This document shows positions 45,706 through 57,788 of a stretch of 64,000 nt of DNA, piece by piece (position 1 is the stretch's first letter; every line of letters begins with the position of its first letter). The notes under the pieces are model-generated. The model had not been told where the DNA came from and did no database searches. It was given only the letters and a program-made list of their open reading frames with translations. This DNA is from Gentiana macrophylla (Eukaryota > Streptophyta > Magnoliopsida > Gentianales > Gentianaceae): positions 95,206-159,205 of the forward strand of contig JAOBSW010000918.1 of NCBI GenBank assembly GCA_026214975.1. Reading direction: 5' to 3'. Position numbers and translations under genes: made by a program.

Positions 45706-47110
45706 TCAAAACCGGCTTTGATAAACAATGTAGATATTGTACTTATATCTATCGAAAAGTTGATGCAATGCAGCTTGATTGGCTTGTTCAAGATTTTCAA
45801 TGATGACTTGATGATCTCCCCCCGAGCCTGATGTCAAGAATATCTGGTGACTCGCACATTACTCGCGTTGGAGCAACAGATGTAAGTTTCAACTCAATGG
45901 GACCCCTAATCAGTTCAAGCCCCATCATGTTTAACCAACAATAGTTTTTCAATGCAGATTACTACTGCATACGAGAATACCACCTAATCTGGTGAAGCAA
46001 CCAACCGGGATAAATCATGGAGAAGTTGCAATACATGAGGTTCTAATATCTGATTTCTAAACAATGTAAGAACTTCAGGGCTCCAGCTTTCATTATTGGA
46101 TAAGACGCGACATCCAACTTACACAACTCTCGAACAACAAGTGAACGAAAAACAGTTTCGACATCCACTAAGTCACTTTGAACTTTCGTGGCAAGAGAGA
46201 CAAGCAAAACGAATAGCACGATCCTTGTACTTCCACTTACCTTCTGCATCAAAGGCAAACCAGCTACAACAGATATCTACTCGATGCTCAACTATCTTGC
46301 TTATAATGCATACCAATTTCTTTGAGGAGTTCACATGCAATGACTCTCCTAGTGTTCATATCGCTTGTTTTCATATCCCACTTGATGTACTCTATTGGAT
46401 CCATATTAAAACAATGTCATCCTGCAAAATTACATTAGGAATAGCAGTGACAGTCACCTGCTCCCTGCCATGTTGTGACGAAGATGACACAAGAAGACTC
46501 ATTACATCCACTACAAAACCACTTAAATAGCCTTGGAACAACAAAAACCCCTCCTTTTTTTTATCACATAAAGACTAATATTCTCATAAATAGCTGTGCG
46601 CAGCTCATCAACCACAAACCCATCAACACTAGAATCTTCAGGAACAGGATACTTAACTGTAAGGTAATTCTTGAACTCAACCATTAACTCCTTAAAAAAA
46701 AACTCAGGCAGCCCTTGAAAATTTAATGACTTAAAAATAGAAGAAGACAGCCTTTGCGATTCGATATAAAGCTTAAGGATAGGAGGAGCATTAGCTACCA
46801 CTTGATCTATTAAACTTGCTGTTCTTTTGAAAACTTCCGACAGCTGCTTCGCAAAATTATCAAAATAATATTTTAAATTTAGAAGCAACAAATCAAAAGT
46901 TGTGAAGGTACCCCTAAACTTCATGAACAAAGAAATTACTGTGGCTAAAAGCTCATTGATCGATGCATAATCATTAGCCTGGCTTAACTTATCCATATGT
47001 TCTGCGATCTCCAGCAGCAAAACAGGAAACGCTCCAGAGAAAACGCGCTGTCCAATTACAGAGAAAGCTTCACTATACTGCAATTGGATCTTCGGAGTGA
47101 ATTTGGATAC
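45706..47110 (-). pseudogene. Exportin-2 (CAS/CSE1) pseudogene, long copy
   Basis: Minus-strand frames read in order: PKIQLQYSEAFSVIGQ near 47085; HMDKLSQANDYASINELLAT; LLNLKYYFDNFAKQLSEVFK; LKLYIESQRLSSSIF; FKNYLTVKYPVPEDSS and VVDELRTAIYENISLYV (46523-46700); YLSGFVVDVMSLLVSSS; then after a deletion IACELLKEI and VSLATKVQSDLVDVETVF; MKAGALKF; CIEKLLLVKHDGA; SVAPTRVMCESPDILD; and the C-terminal IENLEQANQAALHQLF. This is plant exportin-2, the receptor that carries importin-alpha out of the nucleus. The normal protein has close to 970 residues; here the N-terminal part and several internal stretches are missing and stops and frameshifts occur, so it is dead. No introns are apparent. Confidence 0.88.
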
Positions 47111-47154
47111 CAGGGCGAGAGACCAACGTTTTTTGAGATCGCGGATCGCCGGAT

Positions 47155-48575
47155 ATGTTCGTCGGTAGAAGGCTCGTCGACGAGGCCCTAATTGGATCTT
47201 TCACCGGTGTTGTACCACGCCATTCCGGCATGGTCGCCGGGCTAGTCGTGGGGAGACAGAATATCGAGGAAGCATTTTTTTTATTATTATTTTATTTTAG
47301 CGAAACAAAATTACCTCATTCATAATTTGGTTAAATTAATGCATCGATTGAGTCGGGTGGAATATAAAATTTATCGAATTTAACGTAATTTAAATGTTAC
47401 GAACTCAATCAAAACTATTGAATTCCAACTTGAGCATCAACATTTTTGAATTCGAGTCGAACTCAAACTAAATTCGAACTTACATTGAGTTATATGTGAA
47501 AAATTCAACATAATAGGAAAAATATAGAAATTCTTAAGTATTTTAAATTCAAACGTGTTTGTGAACAAACGCTTCGAACACAAAAATACTTGAGATTGAC
47601 TCATATAATATCCGAAAATCATTCGACTATGCTCCCAGAGATGTGTGTGATCAAAGCCTTGTTGCAAAATGGCAACAGCAGAAAAGGTCTATGAATCATA
47701 CATACTCTATCTCGAAACTAGTCGAAACGAACTATTAAAATAAGAGAGATTTCGATGTTTTGTATTTCGTATAATATGAGAAGTATTTTGATACTTAACA
47801 ACCTCGAAATCTCATTTTAAACACTAAAAAAAGGTTCCCATTTTATGTTTTTTTTTTTTTTTGTTGTCATTTAGACCTAATATTCCGAGAAAAACAAACT
47901 CAATACATGCAAAACTAGATCGTCATACAAGCAAATAACATTGAGGTATCTGTAAACCTCTAATCAACCTCTCATTAGATGCCTAGAGAGTCTAGAGAAT
48001 ACTGCAGAATACTGGTGAATGTGGATATTCATAAACAGCAACTCAACATATATGATAAGATTAAAATAACAAATTCATCTTAAATATCCACATTCACCAG
48101 TATTCTGCAGTATTTTCTACACTCTCTGGGCATCTAATGAGAGGTTGATTAGAGGTTAAGATTCAATCGAAAACACAATAAAGGTAGTGTTGTTAAACAA
48201 AGAGAAATTGCATATAACAAACTCTGCTCGACTATAAGATTCATGATCATTCGTTTGTTTAAGATAACAAACCAAGCCAACAAGATTATTAGTTCATTTT
48301 CAAAACGAACGAACACGAATTTATTCACGAAAGTTCGATTATACGTCTCAGGCCTTAAATAGACATTTAAATAGAATAAATCAAATGCTAAAATGATCAA
48401 AAAATAATGAGAGCTTGATCAGGCGGTTTATGTCTCTCGAGAGTGTTCTTCGGCTCTCAATGCAACTCGAGAATTTATGCAGGTAGACCGGTTGCCTCAG
48501 GTTGTGAATCAAGAGGAGTTGATGTTGAAATATTGTCCTAAACTCAATCGAGTTGGACCGGATCCGACTGGGTAT
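47155..48575. repeat. Segmental duplication D1
   Basis: Direct copy of 54236-55666, 7.1 kb away (shared words include gacgaggccctaattggatc, attcaacataataggaaaaa and aactcgagaatttatgcag). It runs from the 5' edge of the exportin-2 pseudogene to the first 50 bases of a Copia LTR (TGTTGAAATATTGTCC at 48523). No gene lies in it. Confidence 0.85.
47957..48157. mobile_element. Foldback/MITE-like element, 74-base arms
   Basis: 47957-48030 and 48083-48157 are inverse copies (acctctaatcaacctctcat ... gaatactggtgaatgtggat). The loop is about 52 bases. In the duplicate D2 the left arm is present but the right arm is largely replaced. Confidence 0.8.
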
Positions 48576-48663
48576 CTATTATGGTCCTGTTTTCTAGGGA
48601 ATCGGTATCTATTGTGGTCCTGATTTTATAAGAGAATCCAAACGGGGGAATGATTTTATAATA

Positions 48664-48912
48664 CTTCCTAAATTCCGTAATATAAGCCTTTTTAGTTTTT
48701 TTAGTGTTGTCTCAAAATATAAGTCATTCTCATAAAACAATACAATATTATATGTGTTTTTTCATTTTCACACTAAACAATGTAATATTATTAGCCAGTT
48801 CCAGAAAACAATATATTATTTTGCATTGAAATAGTAAAAAGTAACTAATTTATTATGTTTTTTTAAACTGTGTGAAATGGCCAAAAGACCTTATATTATA
48901 GGACGGAGGGAG
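48664..48912. mobile_element. Stowaway MITE
   Basis: Left CTTCCTAAATTCCG and inverted right CTCCCTCCGTCC are Stowaway ends; TA flanks lie at 48662-48663 and 48913-48914. AATATAAG follows each end. 249 bases, non-coding. Confidence 0.75.
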
Positions 48913-49304
48913 TAATAATTTGATTTGAACGTAAATTTATTGATGGATATGAATCATATCATCAATATCATTAAAAGTATATAGCGAACGAAATTCAGAT
49001 GTATCATTGGCTAAACACGGCATGTGGGAACCCGGTTTGAGAAATTAGCACATGTGACTCAATTATCGACTCCGAGCTGCGATTTGTGAGCTACAAACTT
49101 CTCGGTCTCTTCAAGGACGACTAAATCATGAGTATTTCTTGCTTCCAGGATGGACATTTGACGATAGTTTGCTGATATGTTCGAGTGTGTGCCAAGATTG
49201 AAGATGAACTGTTAAGAAAGTTAGGCTATGAAGTTCAGACTTACCAGAGTTACCTGTTAAGATAATTGGTACTGAAAATTTTAACATACTTATGTTGTAA
49301 CATA

Positions 49305-49564
49305 CTATCTCCGTTCCATAATAACTGAAGCAGTTTCCAAAAAGTTTTGTTTCAAAATAACCGAGGCAGAACATTAGCATTTATTGCTAATTTTCCTACT
49401 TTATCCTTATTTAATACTATGGTAGAAGGTAAAAAAAGACTGCATTAATTGTATCATATAGATTATTTAGTCATCAGATCTGAAAAGCCATAAGATTAAA
49501 TCACTTTCTTAATAACGCGTGTTTTTGATAACCGCCTTTAGGATATTACTGAATAGAGGAGTAG
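49305..49564. mobile_element. Stowaway-like MITE, diverged
   Basis: Left CTATCTCCGTTCC and inverted right CTACTCCTCTATTC are related to Stowaway ends. TA precedes the left end, but the right flank is TT, so the right limit may be off. 260 bases. Confidence 0.5.
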
Positions 49565-50029
49565 TTATACCAATTCACATGCATTATGTCCACACACATT
49601 TGTTATATTTCACCATAAACACCCTTACTATGTGAAAAAGAGTAAAAACGTGCAGACATAATGTATATTACTCGATGTAACTATGTTATAGCCGTTGTAG
49701 GATTGAAAATTTCACCCGGGCACCGACTCACAGGAGAGACAATAATTAGAAACATGAAAAAAAAAAAAAAGATTGAATATCACAGAGATATGCAACTGAA
49801 AGTCAGCAAATTTGCATTTAGCCAGAATTAAGAATCAGACACCAAACCAGGTGGTACTTAGGTTGTTCACAATAACAACTTCCAAGCCATAACATATACC
49901 CTTGAAAACAACTAGACCATTTTAAAGTTAGAGATCAATAAAATAGAGAACACATTGATCCCCATAGGAAAATTATTCTCTTATGCGTAGACATACGATT
50001 TCTGCAAGAAAGATAAAATGCAGAACGAC

Positions 50030-50759
50030 TTATCTGAGTTTTTCCTTCGCGGAGCTTTTCTTGGCTGCTTCCTGGACCTTCTCTAAATATCCTTCAATAG
50101 GAGGTGTTAGTGTTGCCATGAACCGATTCATCGGGAATGGAGTCAGGTCAGGAACCAAAGCAGCGGCTTTTAGATGTTCTGGCAGTGCCTCGATCGCCTC
50201 TTTTTTCATGTTAAGTAGGTTAGACTCTGCTGCCTGTCTAGCCCTATGCTTCCTCATCATGACTCTGCTATATTCCTTAGCAAGCCGACGACCGTCTTCA
50301 ACCGTCAAATCATATTTCGGGATTTTATCTGCATCCACTAAGCCTAAACTGATCAAATCCATGCCAGGTGGACCCATGAGAAACGGTGAATCAAACTCGT
50401 TTTTCATCTTCTTCCACTTCTTCTCTTGCTCTTCTGCTGCCTTGCTTTTCAATCCCATTTTCTCTCTCGCTTTCCCTAGCTTGCTCCTTGGGTTTTAGGT
50501 GTCTAAGCGGCGATGTAGAAGTCAAACATTCCTCAACCAGTTCCTCAAACTCGGTTTTCCTATGGGGTCCTTCTGCTTGCTTAGTCGTTATCCCGGTACC
50601 TTTCTTTGTTGAGAGCTTGTTCTTCTTCAAAGGTAGAGCATCTTTACCAGCCTTTCCTTTTGCTGTTCTACTAACATAGCATCTTTGAAGCAATTGGTAA
50701 CCAACCGATGAAGTTAAACGTGTTAACTTCCAGTTATCAGATACCCGCATCATCTTCAT
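50030..50759 (-). CDS. Conserved plant protein with probable mitochondrial presequence, one frameshift
   Basis: Two overlapping minus-strand frames make one protein. The first (from 50759) begins MKMMRVSDNWKLTRLTSS and VGYQLLQRCYVSR, basic and hydroxylated like a mitochondrial presequence, then lysine-rich text and EFEELVEECLTSTSPLRHL, up to RESERE. The second (to 50030) continues MGLKSKAAEEQEKKWKK, GPPGMDLISLGLVDADKIP, KYDLTVEDGRRLAKEYSRVM, MRKHRARQAAES, and ends SSAKEKLR. The frames change inside a GAGAGAGAAAA run near 50450-50470; loss of one GA would explain it. I believe this is a single-copy plant protein found widely, perhaps linked to mitochondrial ribosomes, but I cannot prove a function. 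An acceptor AG just before the start and an exon with donor GTAAGT near 51354 suggest an upstream leader exon. Either the break is a sequence error or the gene is recently dead. Confidence 0.7.
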
Positions 50760-50975
50760 TGAAACAATTCATCAAACAGGTCATATACATTAAAAAAAAC
50801 TTGCTTTACACGCAGAACACATAACAGAGAACATAACCTTTTTTGCGATCCCAAAATCATAAACACAAGTAGGAAATACTTTTAGATTCAAACAAAAAAA
50901 CTACGGCAGCTAAGATACAACCAAACCAAACAAGAAATACCCAATTTCATGCTATAACTGTATGTATGCAGAAAC

Positions 50976-51896
50976 TTGTGCTGTTAACGAGCCGAGCCGA
51001 GCAGCTGATGTTCAAACTCGAGCTCGTTTGTAATCGAGTATGCTCGGCTCGTTCAATAGCAATTTTTTTAAAGGAATGATTTGTTTATAATCATCAAGAC
51101 TGCAACCTTACAAACTCAAAAAAAAAAAACAAATACAAACAAATACAGGGGAAAAAATAAAGCTACAGCATCAGCAACAAAATAAAAAAACGTCTAAATT
51201 GGTGAAATTGAAACCAACAATAGGCCAAATTGAATCAAAACTTTGGTAACAGGTTGTTATTCTCCTTCCATGAATCAACAAAACCTCAACAAAACCTCAG
51301 TAACCGTTATTCAACCCAAAATAATCCGATAGACGGCCGGAACAGAAAGGGACTTACCATGAAAAGGACGGCCGGAACGGAGACAATGGACGGCGACTAA
51401 ACTGATTGATTTCTGTTCTGCTTCAACTGAAAATAACGGCTTAGGAGTGAAGGTGAAGGCCGAAAGAAGAGGAAGCAGCCAAGCAGGTGAAGGGACGGAG
51501 GTCCGGCGGACTGAGGGCAGTAAGAGCACCGCTGAAGGAGATCGGCGGTGTGAGTGTGTGAGAGAATTGAGAGCGGCGGGGGACTGAGGCTGAGGGTTAC
51601 GGTATTTAGGTTTATTAGAAGTTTAGGGATGAAAGGATTTATGGAAAACTGATATTTTTCTTTTTCTTTTTTAAAACAAAACTGATATATGTAATATGTT
51701 GTTTATATAAATAAATTATTATTTATATTAACTAAGTTCACGAACATTAACGAAAGTTCGTGTTTCTTCGCTTAGTAAACGGTTATGAGAAATCGTTTGA
51801 AATTTCTACGATACCATAAATGAACGAGTTCGAACGAGTTTAAACGAGCCAAATTCGAGCTTTATTTGCAAACACTCGGTACGTTTAACAGCTCTA
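50976..51896. mobile_element. hAT-like element that contains the gene's leader exon
   Basis: Left end TTGTGCTGTTAACGAGCC and inverted right end TAGAGCTGTTAAACG are related to the ends at 21203-21672. The flanks GCAGAAAC (50968-50975) and GCAGAAAG (51897-51904) form an 8-base duplication with one change. Subterminal GAGCCGAGC and CGAACGAG words fill the outer 85-160 bases. The interior includes the exon-like GC-rich segment at 51355-51600. Confidence 0.65.
51355..51600 (-). other. Exon-like 5' leader of the conserved gene at 50030-50759
   Basis: The minus strand is pyrimidine- and GC-rich (TCAGTCCCCCGCCGCTCTC and on), like a plant 5' leader, and ends at the consensus donor CATGGTAAGT (exon edge at about 51355). 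Spliced to the acceptor just before 50755 it would put a further ATG at the join. A 72-codon frame in it is not in a convincing family. It lies within the hAT-like element. Confidence 0.5.
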
Positions 51897-51904
51897 GCAG
51901 AAAG

Positions 51905-52377
51905 AATAATGAATGAAAATACCTAAATGATTCGATGAAACATTGTCCCTTTCTCATTTTCAATATTTCTAACAAATGTTTCAAAAATCTAAGATATGAG
52001 GGACAACTAATAAAAATCTGCTCGAACTCGCTCGATCGCATTTAATCAGTGTAAGAAAATTCGTAAGAAAAAAAAATCAATATAAGTGCTCGCTTTTTAC
52101 GTCGTCAATGATTCGACATGTGCCGATTCGACAGTGCTAAGAGCTTCAAATCTTCAATGCGTGAGAACGGAAGATCGACGATGAGAGAATAGCAATCGGA
52201 GGTGTTTGGGTATGTGGTGGACGGAAATCACAAGCGTGGGTTTTTAGGCTTTGGGTATTGCCATTAGATCCAGGGCAATTTTCCACATTTTTTCTTGTTA
52301 TTCCTATTATAACCTTCAAATATAGTAAAGATTTCAATGAAGCACTGATATAAAGACACAGACAATACACAAACCGT
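51905..52377. other. Spacer, no gene
   Basis: AT-rich sequence, no element ends or coding regions that I can support. Confidence 0.35.
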
Positions 52378-53437
52378 TAGGGATGAAAATAGTGTGATGT
52401 GAAGACGGATTTCGCTTATATCCATACCTACCCATTAAAAATTCATTATCCATACCCTACCCATTACCCACATGCAGAGAATTTGAAATCCATACCTCCC
52501 ATACGGATATCAACAGTTTGTGGATATCCAGCTGATATCTAATTTTATCGACAACCAAGATACACAACTCTATATATACAATTTCTCAGAGCAACGACAC
52601 ACGAGTGGCAAAATGCAAGATCAACAATGATCGCAGAAAGTTTTTACAAAAAAATGGTATTAAATACATAGTAAGAACTAAAACCGACAAATGTAATATT
52701 TTTAAGAAAAATTTAAGCAATCATACAAAAAAGTAATAAAAAATGAATAAAATACTCGTGATTCTGTAGTTCGGTAAGGTTCACCGCAATAGGAATTGTG
52801 TTAGAAGAAAGAGACAACAAAGAACTTTGATAATTGATATTTTTGTAATATACTAAAATTGGGGCATGCGCCTTAAATCATAACTGTATTAATATTTTTA
52901 GGTTTTTTTCTAATTGACATGTTTATTTCATTGTAAAAGTGACATTTCAATTTTCCGTCAGATTATTATTTTTATAAATAATATTTCTCCATCCAAATTG
53001 CTTTTGGGCATTTCAAACACTTGAAATTTAAGAAAAATCATTTATTATATTGTTTAGTCATTAAAACATGACTAATTTACAATTACACTTTTTATATCAT
53101 CATTACATTTTTCAATAAATGTTAATATGTGGACATTTTAGGCATTTAATAAACAACTTTAAGTTTAAACATTAGTATTGAGACTTATTTTTGACATCCA
53201 TAAAGGAATACGTCCCAAACAAATCGGGATTTTATGAGTACAATATAAAAAATATATTGTATGGTGGGTTGGGTGGAGTATTATGACGGGTAGAGAATAC
53301 ATATCAATACTCCTACCTTACCCACGGAGGGTTTTGAAAAATCAAATTCATACCTTACCCTACACTTAAAAATACTCTACCCTAACAGGTAGGGTCGGGT
53401 GGATATCCACCGGGTTGGATCGAAATTGCCATCCCTA
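52378..53437. mobile_element. hAT-like non-autonomous element, 1.06 kb
   Basis: Ends TAGGGATGAAAAT and, inverted, TAGGGATGGCAAT match at 11 of 13 positions. Flanks CAAACCGT (52370-52377) and CACACCGT (53438-53445) form an 8-base duplication with one change. Subterminal text repeats ccatacctacccatta-type words. No transposase. Confidence 0.8.
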
Positions 53438-53445
53438 CACACCGT

Positions 53446-54006
53446 ACGGTACGATACGAAGAACATTAATCTATATCCAGAGCCGGCCCTATAGTGAGTC
53501 CGGCGAGACCTATGTCTTAAGCCCAACGGTATATGTTTCGCTAAAAGAAAAAATAAAATTCGTGTAGATTTAATCCGATCCAACCTAATATAATAAGTAA
53601 ATTTTTCTTCTAATAAAGACCCAATTTTTTTACTCCAATCGATAAAGGTCTCAATAAAAAAATTTACTTGGCAAAAAAAAAATAGACATACAAACAAGTT
53701 TTATTAATTTTTTGTATTTACGGATGTTAAAAACACGATAAATGTTAGAAAAATGTAGACTTAGGATTTGATGTAATTAGAAACTCCAAGACACGTTAAT
53801 AACGCTGCCTTTTAAGACATGTTTCGTCCCACGTGATTTATTACTAAAGCGATCAAATGAAAATCTCTTTTAATACAACGCGGGGGTGTTTGATTCAAAC
53901 AAAGAGAGCTTTCTACCGATAAGATATTTTCTCCTTCAATTTCAGAGATCGGAAAACATTTTGAAAAAGTACTTACCGCTCCTGGTATCAACCATAATTG
54001 CTCGTT
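53446..54006. repeat. Spacer with AGGGCCGGCYCT-type repeat fragment
   Basis: The text from about 53481 (agagccggccctatagtgag) resembles, inverted, the segment near 7440-7465 (ccgggccggccctatag) and 7060-7180 (caacctaatataat...). This is a dispersed repeat with no coding potential. The remainder holds nothing recognised. Confidence 0.4.
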
Positions 54007-54235
54007 ACTAGTATTATATTATATTTGCAATTTGACAAACACTAATACCAAAACAAACAAACAAACAAGGACTTAAATCTTAAAATTTTGAAATCATGAA
54101 TCACAGCATAATATAAAACAAGTCTTGCACAAGTAATCAAATCAAATGTTTTTAGATTTTACCTTTGAATTATACGTAAGAAAATCGTGTTTGAAAAATA
54201 GATTAGTTAGATCACCGAACTCCTCCAACTTTGGA
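54007..54235 (-). repeat. Duplicated unit, truncated copy D
   Basis: Matches 43740-43960 (aacactaataccaaaacaaac; tcaaatgtttttagatttta). It is joined directly to segmental duplication D2, so the HSF exon flank and the exportin-2 pseudogene between them in copy C are missing here. Confidence 0.7.
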
Positions 54236-55666
54236 TCTTTCATCGTAGAAGGCTCGCCGACGAGGCCCTAATTGGATCTTTCACCGGTGTTGTATAACGC
54301 GCCATTCGGCTTGGTCGGGCTAGTCGTGGGGAGACAGAATATCAAGGAAGCATTTTTGTATTATTATTTTATTTTACCAAACAAAATTACCTCATTAATA
54401 ATTTGGTTAAATTAATGCATCGATTGAGTCGAGTGGAATATAAAATTTATCGAATTTAACGTAATTTAAATGTTACGAACTCAATCAAAACTATTGAATT
54501 CCAACTCAAGCATCAACATTTTTGAATTCGAGTTGAACTCAAACTAAATTGAACTTACATTGAGTTATATGTGAAAAATTCAACATAATAGGAAAAATAT
54601 AGAAATTCTTAAGTATTTTAAATTCAAACATGTTTGTGAAGTAACGTTTCGAACACAAAAATACTTGAGATTGACTCATATAATATCCGAAAATCATTCG
54701 ACTATGCTCCCAGAGATGTGTGTGATCAAAGCCTTTTGCAAAATGGCAACAGCAGTAAAAGGTCTATGAATCATACACACTCTATCTCAAACTAGTAAAC
54801 GAACTATTAAAATAAGAGAGATTTTGATGTTTTGTATTTCAGATAATATGAGGAGTATTTTGATACTTAACAACCTCGAAATGTCATTTTAAACACTAAA
54901 AATAGGTTCCTTTTATTTTTTTTTTTTTTTTTTTTGTCATTTAGACCTAATATTCCGGAAAACAAACTCAATACATGCAAAACTAGATCATTCATACAAG
55001 CAAATAACATTGAGGTATCTCAGAAACCTCTAATAAACCTCTCATTAGATGCCCAGAGAGTCTGTAGAGAATACTGCAGTAATATTGGTGAACGTGGATA
55101 TTCATAAACAAAGAACTCAACATATATGATAAGATTAAAATAACAAATTATCTGTTTGCTTAACAACACTATTTTATTGTGTTTTTGATTGAATCTTAAC
55201 CTTGTAACTCTCTAGGCATCTAATGAGAGGTTGATTAGAGGTTAAGATTCAATCAAAACACAATAAAGGTAGTGTTGTTAAACGAACAGAGTCGCTTATG
55301 AACAAACTCGTGTTCGACTTGTTAGTATCTATGATCATTCGCTTGTTTAGCATAACAAACCAAGTTTGAACAAGATTATTAGTTCATTTTCAAAACGAAT
55401 CTAACACGAATTTATTCAATTTAAAGTTCGATTATACGCCCCCAGCCTTAAATAGACATTTAAATATAATAATCAAATGCTAAAATGATCAAAAATAATG
55501 AGAGCTTGATCAAAGCGGTTTATGTCTTTCGAGATCGTTTCTTCGCTCTCAATGCAACTCGAGAATTTATGCAGTAGACCGGATGCCTCAAAGTTGTGAA
55601 TCAAGAGGAGTTGATGTTGAATTATTGTCCTAAACCCAATCGGTTGGACCGATCCGACCGGGTCGG
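54236..55666. repeat. Segmental duplication D2
   Basis: Second copy of 47155-48575, with small indels and an extra segment near 55148-55200 (tctgtttgcttaacaacac). Its last 52 bases (55615-55666) are the start of a plus-strand Copia LTR that continues after a nested insertion. Confidence 0.85.
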
Positions 55667-57587
55667 TGTTAGAAATCTACGCGGGAACGCGCAGCGAATT
55701 TAAAATTTTATTTCCTTTTAACCAGGATCGACTTTGTTTAAGCAATAAACAATTAAACTAGTAGACGGTGGTTACCTTGGTTGATCTAAAAGATCGACGC
55801 ATTGACCGCCTAAGAAGAGTAGTTTCGCATAGAGCCGCCCTGTGTTCAAATTTATATCGCTAGTCCACACGTAATGTACCCGATAGAATCCCATCATGGA
55901 TTGCTATTGGAAAACTCCGTTGCTAGACCGACTTTTTTTCATTTTCAACTCTCTATGTGATGTTCTCTATTTTACATGTTAACTATTAACTTTTGAATTA
56001 TAATGCATAAAAGAAATTGACACCCACCTCTTATTTATAGTATGGTGGCGCCTACTAAAGTGTGATGAGAAGAAAATCTTTTACCAATAAAATAAGGAAA
56101 ATATAATTGATTTATTTATATCATTTAATTTAATATCCTATATTAATTATTTTCAATATATTGTTAATATCTTATGTTGATTATATTTATCTTATTACCA
56201 TAAATCAATTTACAAATGTGTATATATCACATATATATTACAAATATAAATCTATACATATATATATTTTGAAACAATCATGCACATGCATATCCAATAT
56301 GCATTACACGCTGGATGCACAAATATACATATATATATATTAATATCTTATATTAATATAATACCATGATTAATTAATTTGCAAAATACACGTGTATCAA
56401 TATACACAATTAATTTCGACACATGTACACATCATATGTGTATTTAATTAATCAACATAATTAATATCTTGTATTTAATTTATTCATAATAAATAAATAC
56501 CACCATATTAATTTACCACTATAACATTTATAATCTTTAGATAAACCTTCTTTATTTGGTTATCATCTATAACCACATTTTAATCCGGCCTGGATGTTCA
56601 TATGTGTGTGACCCGATAGGTCGCCGAATATGTTGGCCGAGACACAAAGTGCAAATTACTTAAAATGCCCTTCATGCTAACGATCACGGATAGCGCCTGA
56701 AAGAACACATCGCGGACCCCAATTATCGGAAGAGTCAAATGCAATGACTACTACCTTTCATGTGAAACAGCTTATCGTGTAATTTACAATCATATCATAT
56801 CAGAATAATATCCATACGGTCGTTAGTCGAGTGTCAAAACATCAACGATCGATCTTATAACTGATATCATGTTCTCTCGATGTAACACATTTACTTCCAC
56901 TTTACAAAGATTCATTTAGAGTAAGACATTCCTTATAAGAAGACCTTTCGGATATTCACCCCTATCGATAGTGGTACGCGATTCCTGTGACGACCAAACA
57001 TGTATACTCCGTGATGCTTCAAAGATCACACTCAATCACTACCGCATGATCGCCCCATGGCTGTGGGAACCTCAATAGTGTCAAAGCATGACAATCCACA
57101 CCGTGATGCCATGAAGACTCCGGTCCTAAGGATAATTACACAACCGTCACATATATGACACTTATCCGTAAGTAAGTCACCTAAGGTACGTATTTCTAAT
57201 ACACGCCCACGCATACCCAAGTGTCTCTACACTTTGATAGACGAGATCTATCCTCGCCTTACTTACAGCGTAAGACATCTAATACATGCTAGCCTGCTCA
57301 TACTATCAATGCCCCGCTTAATAGTACATCACCTGTAGACATTTAAGTATCAAACTTATTAAAGTGATTAGAGATCTCATCAACCATAATCGCCTATCAT
57401 GGTTTATCTATCGCAGCTTTAATATTATGACGTTATCATATAAATTCACAATTGGTTCTTTAAAATAAAAATATATGACAAATGTAAAAACTATTTAATC
57501 TATGTATAAACATAAAGAAATAGTAGAAATGATCCGACCCGGTCGGATCCGGTCCAACCCGATTGGGTTTAGGACACTATTCCAACA
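55667..57587 (-). mobile_element. Copia solo LTR, minus strand, 1.92 kb
   Basis: On the minus strand it opens TGTTGGAATAGTGTCC and closes GATTTCTAACA, TG...CA ends, with no internal region or second LTR. It lies inside a plus-strand LTR of the same family, splitting it after gggtcgg. The flanks GTCGG and GCTTGG look like a target duplication with one indel and one change. The interior from about 56090 to 56560 is very AT-rich. Confidence 0.8.
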
Positions 57588-57788
57588 GCTTGGATCATTT
57601 CTACTATTTCTTTATGTTCATACATATGAGATATGACTTTCTGTTATTATATATTTGTTCGCTTAACGGACCAATTACTTATATTGTTATATAATAACGC
57701 CCCAGTGTCAAATCGTGAAAAAGCAATCATAATAGTGATTATGGTTGATGAGATCTCGACTCGCTTTTAAAATTTTTGATACTTAAAT

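Noticed and set aside
46096..46687. Plus-strand frames of 144 and 70 codons
   Set aside because: Antisense to the exportin-2 pseudogene.
49983..50679. Plus-strand frames of 171 and 97 codons
   Set aside because: Antisense to the conserved minus-strand gene, whose protein pattern is clear.
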